Assembly (NCBI GenBank): GCA_030144725.1
Contig: JASKMD010000024.1
Coordinates: forward strand, 3,897,076-3,961,075
Direction: 5' to 3'
Source: Haematococcus lacustris
Lineage: Eukaryota; Chlorophyta; Chlorophyceae; Chlamydomonadales; Haematococcaceae
DNA: 64,000 nucleotides
In this document: piece by piece, positions 57,165 through 64,000 of the stretch
How the letters are laid out: every line of letters begins with the position of its first letter
How positions within the stretch are numbered: position 1 is the first letter of the stretch
The notes under the pieces: model-generated
What the model saw: only the letters and a program-made list of their open reading frames with translations
Database searches by the model: none
Told to the model about the DNA's origin: nothing
Program-made: the position numbers and the translations under genes

Positions 57165-60100
57165 CTAGACCATTCGCCCTACATTGTTTCTAACATCACG
57201 TAAGCACATAACGCATGCACAATGCGCCATGCAAGCCACCATGCTGCTCACCACTGTACCGTTGGTGGTCGTAGCCGGGACGTCTTCCTCTTCAGGTGCT
57301 TGCAGCAGCCATGCCTCCACCACGCCCACCTGCAGCAGTGCTCAAGGCATGCTCTATTGCCGTGATAGGCCCCCATGTGTTCAGCTGCCCCATGAAGCCC
57401 AGCTGACCCACCTGGAACAGTTGTTGACTAGCCAAGCACGGGGAGCCAAAGGTGGCGATGGGGCGGGACATGCCTCGGTCCATGCTCACATCCAGGAGCA
57501 GGCCAAACTGGCCAGCAGCACCCTGCATGGCTTCCACACCTCAGTAAACTCCCATTACGAGTGACAGTCTGTTTGCCTGGTTTGCCTAGCATGCGCAGCA
57601 TGCACAGCATGCATGGCGCTGCTCTTAGTTAAGTGGCTGCGCTGCTCTCAGTGGCTGCGCATATGCCCTGGCCCCAGACCTGTGCTCCACCAAAGCCCAG
57701 GCCGTTCACTAGTTGGCTGTTGCCAACCCCACACCATTGGAAGTTGGTGTTGATGCCGGTTGCATTGAACACCTGCACAGCCATGACACAGCATGACCCA
57801 CCCCAGAGCGATGTAGGGGCAGGTGACCATGTGGTGCACATGCAGATGGCATGCGGAGTAAACTCGTGCACACTAGGACTGCAGCCGGTCAGACCCAGGA
57901 CCTTGACAGCACAAGCAGGCCGCAGCCTCCTCGCTACACACACCTGCAGCTCGGGCTCAAGGCGGAAGACAAAGGCCGAGTGGTCACCGAAGAAAGTGCC
58001 ACTCTTGGCCCATGGGGCAGGGGCGAAACCACCCAGCACATGGCGTGGCGGTGGCATGGCACCCTTGACCACTTCTGGGTCAGTGGGGTGTGGTGGACCG
58101 CTGCTTGAGGATGGCTGGGGCGGGGGGGCAACGGTCTCCTGCATCTGCAAATGGAAGTAGCGGAGCGAGTATGACAGCATGGAGCCATGCACCATCATGA
58201 GAGCACTTGTGAGTTTGGCCAAACAACAGGGAGACATGCGCCCACAGCCCTCAAACTATCAGAGGGTGCGGGTGCTAGTGGTTGTGCCAGTAATTCCAGT
58301 GAGGTGATTCACATGATCAAATTGAGGAAAAACATAGAGGTATGCTTGTATGTTTAGTGGCATCGTTTGTTTAGCAATACTCTTGCGCAGTTGTGTAACA
58401 ATGATGGACCTGTAGTGTACAGACGCAGCTGTCATAGACGCTCAAATCAGGGGCTAGGAATTGAGGGGGTTAGGTTGTCAGAGCACAATGGCTAGGGCAT
58501 ATACTAGGAAGCAGTGCGGGGCTGGCCTGAGGTGGATACAACATTATGAGGTAGAGACAACGGGGGAGCCAGAGGGGGGTGAGGCAGCCATAGAGGAGGC
58601 CTATGACTTGGGTCGTCCATTAAGCAGCTTGCCATCACCAGCTGTCAGGGTGTGCGAAACAGTCATCTGAAATGTAGGCACGGCTCAACAGCATTGCTAG
58701 CCGCTGCTTGGGCACATGCGCAGCCACACAGCCACACATGCGCAGCCACTCATACATGAACAAAACATCACTTGCCGGAGTGCGGGATTGAACCACAGAC
58801 CGCTTGATTACAAGTCAAGCGCTCTACCTCTGAGCTACACCGGCAGCGTTTACTAATGACATTTGATGACAATCACTGAGTGCTAAAAAGGTATAATGCT
58901 GACAGTAACCACACCGGTCATGATCGCATCGTAGTATTGTTACCCTGACTACAAGCCAACGGGATGATCACCCTGCGTGATGATTGGATGCCTAATTTCT
59001 AGCCATCATTACTGTCTCGTGAGCGTCTATAAGACGCTGGGGCAGCATAGCAACAGCCTAGGTTGTGTGCAGTCTAGCTCCGTCCCGACAAAGTTGCAAA
59101 TTGCGTGTCGTCAAGTAAGTTGCACCAGACGACCAGTCGAACCACGAAGAGGGGTGGAGTCACGAGACGCGTCATCTCCGTATTGGACCTTAACCGACGA
59201 CCGGCCTCGTGGCCCCGTGCGTAGCCGGCATGTCGTGGCATAAGTGCACTACTCGACAAATGCGTTCGCGGACATTTGCGGACGTTTTAAGCAATGACGC
59301 AGCTACTCCCCCCCCAAATTGTGTGAATTGCCTCCTGCCACCCCGCCCTAGACAGCGCTAGCGCTGTCCTCCCACGCCTCGTAACCTGCCCACCCCCAAC
59401 TGGCCCACCCCCGACATGTAGCCCCAACTGGCCAGTGCTCCCTCTGTTCCACCACAACCGTGATTGTGACCACCACCAGGTGGCAGCGTGATGGGGGCGT
59501 TGTGCATCATAAGCACCGGGCTGTCAATGTTGTCAAGAAGCGACCAAGAGCACTTTGACCGCTAGTGATATGTGGCGTGACTGCTATACCATTTGCGATC
59601 ATACTTTGGCCTTCACAAGCATGCATGATTGTGGTTGGTTGGCTCACACACACAGCGGCTGAGATGATGAGGCTAGTGATTATTCGGTTGTGCTGTGACC
59701 TGCCCTGACCCAAAACCCTGGGTTGGTTGAATCAATTCGTAACTGGTTGGTTGAGCAGCACCCGCCCTGCACCAGGTTTGCATAAACACTAACCCTAGCC
59801 CAAACCCTAACCCTAACCCTAACCCCAAGCCTAGCCCCAACCTTAACCCATACCCAGCTTTTTTGGTCCCTGCCCTGCCTTGTAGCCCTGCCCTCACCAG
59901 CAGCAGGGAGGGTCCAGGCGCCGCGGCCAGCCTAGCCATGAGGGTGCTGAAGGACTTGCCGTCCCGCTGGCTGTGGAACAGCAGCCGCCACTCCCGCCGC
60001 ATGCCTGCAGACACAACCAGGCAGCACACAGCCCCTAGGTAGGTGTGTATGTGTGTGCACAGGCTGTGTGTGAGTGCGCACATGTCACACTCCAGCATCC

Positions 60101-61207
60101 GCCTCGCACTCTCCACCTGGCCGGCTACCTGGCTGGCCAGCACCACGGCCACCACAGTCTCCAGCTCCCTGCACCTGCCTGCTTTCACACCTCACACCTC
60201 TCCCCGACCCCTAGACACACCTCACACTTCATTTCTTACCAAGCCATCAACCTCACCCTAAACACCGAACAGCTCCCCTTCCCAGCCCCGCCTGCTCCTT
60301 CCCTGCTGCCTGACACACTGCCTGCCCCCGGGCAGCTCAGCAGCCCGCCAGCTCCTCACTCACTCTTCCCCACACACCCCGCCAGCATGAGGGCAGCGGG
60401 GGGCTGTAGCAGCAGGGGGACGCCGGGGGGGCGGCCCGGCACCAGCAGCTGTGGCATGGTGTCCCTGAGAGCCGGCGGCAGCTGCCAGGGCCTCGCTGCC
60501 TGTGGGGCTGGGCAGGTGGCTGCGCCCTCCCCACTGCCTGCTGCGCCACTGCTGCTGCCCGCAGCACTGCCTCCAGCTGCCACCCTCAGCGGCCAGTGGG
60601 TGAAGGCCGTCATAGCACTGCCCGCCTGCTCAGCCATGCTGGCCCCAGGCTGTGGACATTTTTCAGTTGGGGCAGTTGCAGGTGGTTGGCCCAACCCACT
60701 GAGCCAGCCCGTCAGCAGGGAGTGGACTAAGGGGCACGCTAGCACCCAGCGCCGGTACCCTACCGTGCTCAACGCCTCCCGCACCGTACCTCCCACCCCC
60801 ACCCCCGCCCCTGCCCCCGCCCCGCTGCCCCTGGCGGTGCCCGGGGTGAGCAGCAGCTGGCCCTGGGCCCCTGGTAGGGCTGCTGCCTGGTGGTCCGTGC
60901 TCCCCAGGGGCCACACCTCACTGCCTGGCTGCTGCCCGCAGGCTGTGGCCACTGCCCCCCGGGCCATGGCCAGGTAGGTCAGCAGCTGGGGGTGGGGGGC
61001 AGGGGGTGGGGGGCTGGGGGCTGCACCAGCTGCTGCTGTGGCTGTGTTTGCTGTGGTGCTGGGGGTTTGCTGTGGTGCAGTGGCAGTGTACAGGGTCAGG
61101 CCGGAGGGCTGCTCGCCCAGCACTGGCTGGAACAGGGCCATGAGAGACGCGGCCAGCACTGCCTCTTGCAGGGACACCCCCTGCCAGCACATCACATGCA
61201 GCAGTGT

Positions 61208-61277
<70 letters not shown>

Positions 61278-63483
61278 GTAGGTAGGCAGGTGACAGAGGC
61301 ATAAGAGGCAGCGGCAGCAGCAGTGGTCTACCCCTCCCTTCCCAGCCCTGCCTTGCCAGTGGCAACTCATCAGGATCATCATCGCAATCAAACACTTCCT
61401 GAATAGTTCCTCTCCCAGCCCTGCCTTGCCAGTGGTCAGCATCACCATCGCAATGGGAAGCTCCCGGTCCCCCTGTACAGCCACCACACCTCCCCCCAGC
61501 CATACCTCCCCCTGCTGCTGTACCTCAGCTGCCCCCACCTTCCCCCTGCCGTGCGCCAGCCCCCTGCCCCCTGTCCTTACAACCTTGTCTTACCTCACCT
61601 GCATGGCCCGCAGCTGCTGAGCTGCTGCACAGCCGGCTGCATCGCGGCACAGCTGGCACAGCAGCGCGTGGGCCCAGGCTCGGGCCGCATCCTCGCCGCT
61701 GCGCTCACACGCTGCCTGACACAGCGCCAGCAGCAGCAGTAGCAGCAGCCACCAGCACAGGCTGCACTCAGCCCTCAGCCCTTGGCCCTTGGCCCACACT
61801 CAGCCCTCCGCCATCAGTGTCACCGCCATGTGTATGAACCATTGACAGTCCACAGTCAATCAACACAGCAGCAACAGCCAATGCCGGCACGCCTCTACTG
61901 CTAGCTTCTAGGCAGCTCCTGTTGAGCATGGCACACCTCACTCCCTGGCTGAGCTGGATGTTAGCAAGCTGCGAGGAAGCTGCAAGGAAGGTGCAGGGAA
62001 GCTGCAGGAAAGCTACTGCTAGGAGGCTGCTGAGAGGCTGGAAGTTGCTCAGAGGCTGAGGAGCCAGCAGTGACAGCAGTAAGCAAGGCAACCACACAGG
62101 ACACCACACAGGGCGGCCAGGCAAGCAGGGCAAGCAGGGCGGCAGGGCGCATGCTCAATGCGGCATGGGGCAGATTACCCAGCCTGACCATCCCCACCAT
62201 CACCCGGACCACCCCACAATCCTCACGCTGCCATGACGCCCACAGTTGCCCTGGCCCCAGCCCCACACAGCAGCGGTAGCAGCCATCACCCACCTTAGCC
62301 ACTATGAGCTGGGCGGCGCTGACCTCTGTTAGGCCGCCTGCATCAGGCTGGCCTGGCCTGGTGGCGGCAGCAGGGGCCTCTGGGCAGGCGGCTGCTATGG
62401 TGTGTAGCAGCGCATGCGCCAACAGGTGGTCTGCAGGGTCTGCAGAATCAAGGGGTGCAGGATAGGCAGGGCACAAGTGGAATGGGCACGGCAGGGGGCA
62501 GGGCAAGGGGCAGGGCCATGACGTGACGCAGCAGGGCAAGGGGCAAGGCAGAGATCAGTGCACCAGGGGCTTCAGGCTGCCCCCTGCTCCGTCACCACCC
62601 GCCAGGAGCGCTGACAGGCTGTGGCCGCCTGCTGCCCTGCCCTTGTCATTTGTCGGGGTGGCGCTTGTCAGCCAAGGTCAGGCCGCCTCATAGAGGTCTG
62701 AGCGGTCCACCAGCGGTGAGCAAGGACACGGGCTCGGGGCATTGGCCCAGTGCAGCGGGCAGTGCAGGGGTCAGGGGTCGGTATGGGGCAAAGGACATCA
62801 CCGTGTGGCCGGTATGGGGCATGGGTATCACATGATTACAGGGCCGGTATGGGGCAAGGGTATGGGGCAATGCAAGGGGCAGCACGGTGCTCATGAGCTC
62901 ATGGCTGCCCCCTGCTTCGTCACCACCAGCCTGGGTGGGCTGCCAGTGGCTGAGGTGCAGAGCAGGCTTCAGGCCACAGGGCTCCGGGCATGAGGGGTGA
63001 CCGGCTCCCTTGGGGGGTGGGTGGCCCACAGGGGAGGTGGGCAGCTGAGGTACAGCAGCAAGGGGGCCTAGGGTGCCTGGGGGCAGCCGCGCCCTGGTCT
63101 CACTCATAGGTGTGCCCAGCAGGAGGGTGCATGCTGCAGCAGGCTGGAGCTTCAGGTTGCTGCTGCGCCCCGCACCACTGCCTGCAGGCCAAGGAAGGTA
63201 GTAACAGTGTCAGTGGGAGTAGGCCCTGGCCCTGGCCCTGGCCTTGCACCAACAGCAGAACCCTATGCATATACCATCATATACATGTGCCCCCCTTAGC
63301 ACAAGCAACAACATATTAGGTCCACTTCCAATGCGCTGGGAGGCAGCAGCTGGTTGACGAACCTGCTGTGGCTTGCAGCTGCTTTTGGATTGCCTGCAGC
63401 TCCTCAGGTGTGAACGCGCCCTCAGCGACCACTAGTTCACGCGCCTTTGGCTTGCCGCCAAACCAATCTGAGAGGAATGGCAT
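57165..63483 (-). CDS. TLDc-domain protein, MEAK7/TLDC1-like (right copy)
   Basis: Second copy of the left-arm TLDc gene, with no N gap. Exons on the minus strand include 63,483-63,363, about 62,440-62,294, 61,715-61,599, 61,180-60,364, 60,004-59,898, 58,144-57,944, 57,772-57,680, 57,507-57,412, and 57,329 to the stop at 57,167-57,165. The TLDc exons encode the same residues as the left copy. The variable Ala/Gly/Pro-rich exon differs by substitutions and in-frame indels (for example an added VGVGG-type insert). One base is missing near 57,213 (gcatgcg against gcatggcg on the left), so the last few residues differ and the stop is shifted downstream. Confidence 0.86.
58773..58844 (-). tRNA. 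tRNA-Thr (anticodon UGU), right-arm copy in TLDc intron 6
   Basis: Counterpart of the gene at 16,167 and still inside TLDc intron 6. It differs by one base in the D loop (AGAGGTA against AGTGGTA). All stems are otherwise kept, including the 6-67 mismatch, so it is probably functional. Confidence 0.92.
59790..59850 (-). repeat. Degenerate (CCCTAA) interstitial repeat
   Basis: Right-arm version of the tract at 15,140-15,210. It reads aaccctaaccctaacccc on the plus strand and is slightly more regular than the left one. Confidence 0.75.
61210..61276. repeat. CAG tract, expanded in right arm
   Basis: About 22 CAG units in TLDc intron 4. The left arm has only about seven CTG (13,281-13,301), so this locus changed in the opposite direction from the tract at 12,469. 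Confidence 0.95.
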
Positions 63484-64000
63484 CACGACCCGCGAAGCAA
63501 TAAATGTGCGCCCGAGACTACTGCGACCTCTTGGTTCGTGGTCGCAGCATTAGCAACGTGGTGCCAAGAGCATGTCGCTTCGCAAGCCCCAAGCCCTCGA
63601 CCAAGCCCTCGACAAGTCATCTAAGTGTGACACCCAACTAGCACACGCTCGCGATGGACAAGGTGTCCTCGCAATCTGCTGAGTAAGGGCGTACTTCGCC
63701 CCCACCGGGAAAACCCACCATCATCCATTAGGCACCCTCGACAGCTACATAAACCGTATTGAGGCACTGTTGCCGAGCCTGGGGACGGCCCTGGCAAGAG
63801 TTAGTGCTACACACTCAGCCCACGCCCCAACATGTCTAGGCTATGTACTGCAAAGGACGCATGGCCGACTAATGTGATTAGTTGACCAGCTGATGGGTTG
63901 TGCCGGGTGTGTAAGCGGGTAGTGGCGGACCACCTGGAGTTGCTCTGGGGCTGAAGGTACACTTTCAGGTGTGGGAGGGAAAGAAACCAAAGCCCTCTTT
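63484..64000. other. Upstream region of the second TLDc copy
   Basis: Matches 10,331-10,826 in reverse complement, with SNPs and small indels. It is presumed promoter and 5' UTR, with no exon seen. The duplication continues beyond the window edge. Confidence 0.6.

Larger units (their letters stand above)
53379..64000 (-). repeat. Right arm of the inverted duplication
   Basis: Reverse complement of about 10,331-21,966. It begins exactly at the N gap and continues past the window end. It is shorter because the GGGGC array and the 500-N gap are reduced or absent. Visible differences include CAG/CTG tract lengths, a 21-nt tRNA deletion, and a 16- to 17-bp tandem duplication (gaggtccaatacgga) present only on the left near 15,810-15,835. 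Confidence 0.95.

Overview
This is a eukaryotic nuclear window. Genes are split into many short exons with GT-AG introns and a few apparent GC-AG introns. Proteins carry long Gln, Ala, Gly and Pro runs, the DNA is very GC-rich, and introns hold huge simple repeats. A ciliary dynein assembly factor (DNAAF5/HEATR2-like), a plant-type PIN/AEC transporter fold and polyQ-rich proteins together point to a flagellated green alga, probably Chlorophyceae/Chlamydomonadales. The species cannot be fixed from the sequence alone.

Layout, left to right. (1) Below about 8,130, minus strand: a ubiquitin-specific protease of the USP37 type with UIM motifs. Its 3' end, with the catalytic His box, lies beyond position 1. 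(2) 8.1-10.8 kb: divergent intergenic region. (3) 10,827-17,790, plus: a TLDc-domain protein resembling MEAK7/TLDC1. Ten exons join in phase to 627 codons once the N gap is ignored. (4) 18,310 to about 28,023, plus: DNAAF5/HEATR2-like HEAT-repeat protein with several apparent frameshifts. (5) 29,236-36,077, plus: a protein with five KH domains and a long Q/G/P/Y-rich linker. (6) 38,911-44,853, plus: PrimPol. Eleven exons join in phase to 920 codons, with all catalytic and zinc-finger residues present. (7) From 46,357 to the gap at 52,879, plus: a PIN/AEC-type membrane transporter, truncated by the gap. (8) 53,379-64,000: an inverted, diverged copy of about 10.33-21.97 kb. It carries a second TLDc gene and the first six exons of a second DNAAF5, both on the minus strand.

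The main structural feature is this inverted duplication of more than 10 kb. One arm ends exactly at a 500-N placeholder gap; the other end runs off the window. The arms differ by SNPs, microsatellite lengths and small indels. Each repairs or breaks features of the other: the left DNAAF5 has a +1 frameshift absent on the right, the right TLDc has a 1-nt deletion altering its tail, and one right-arm tRNA is deleted. A haplotig or contig misjoin is the simplest reading; a real palindromic duplication is the alternative.

The genes are functionally unrelated housekeeping or cell-biology genes (deubiquitination, TLDc signalling, cilia assembly, RNA binding, DNA damage tolerance, transport), as expected for a eukaryotic chromosome. 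I found no bacterial-style operon, CRISPR array or evident new multi-gene system. Four tRNA-Thr(UGU) loci, one of them deleted, lie inside introns. About 6 kb of the window is simple repeat, nearly all intronic.
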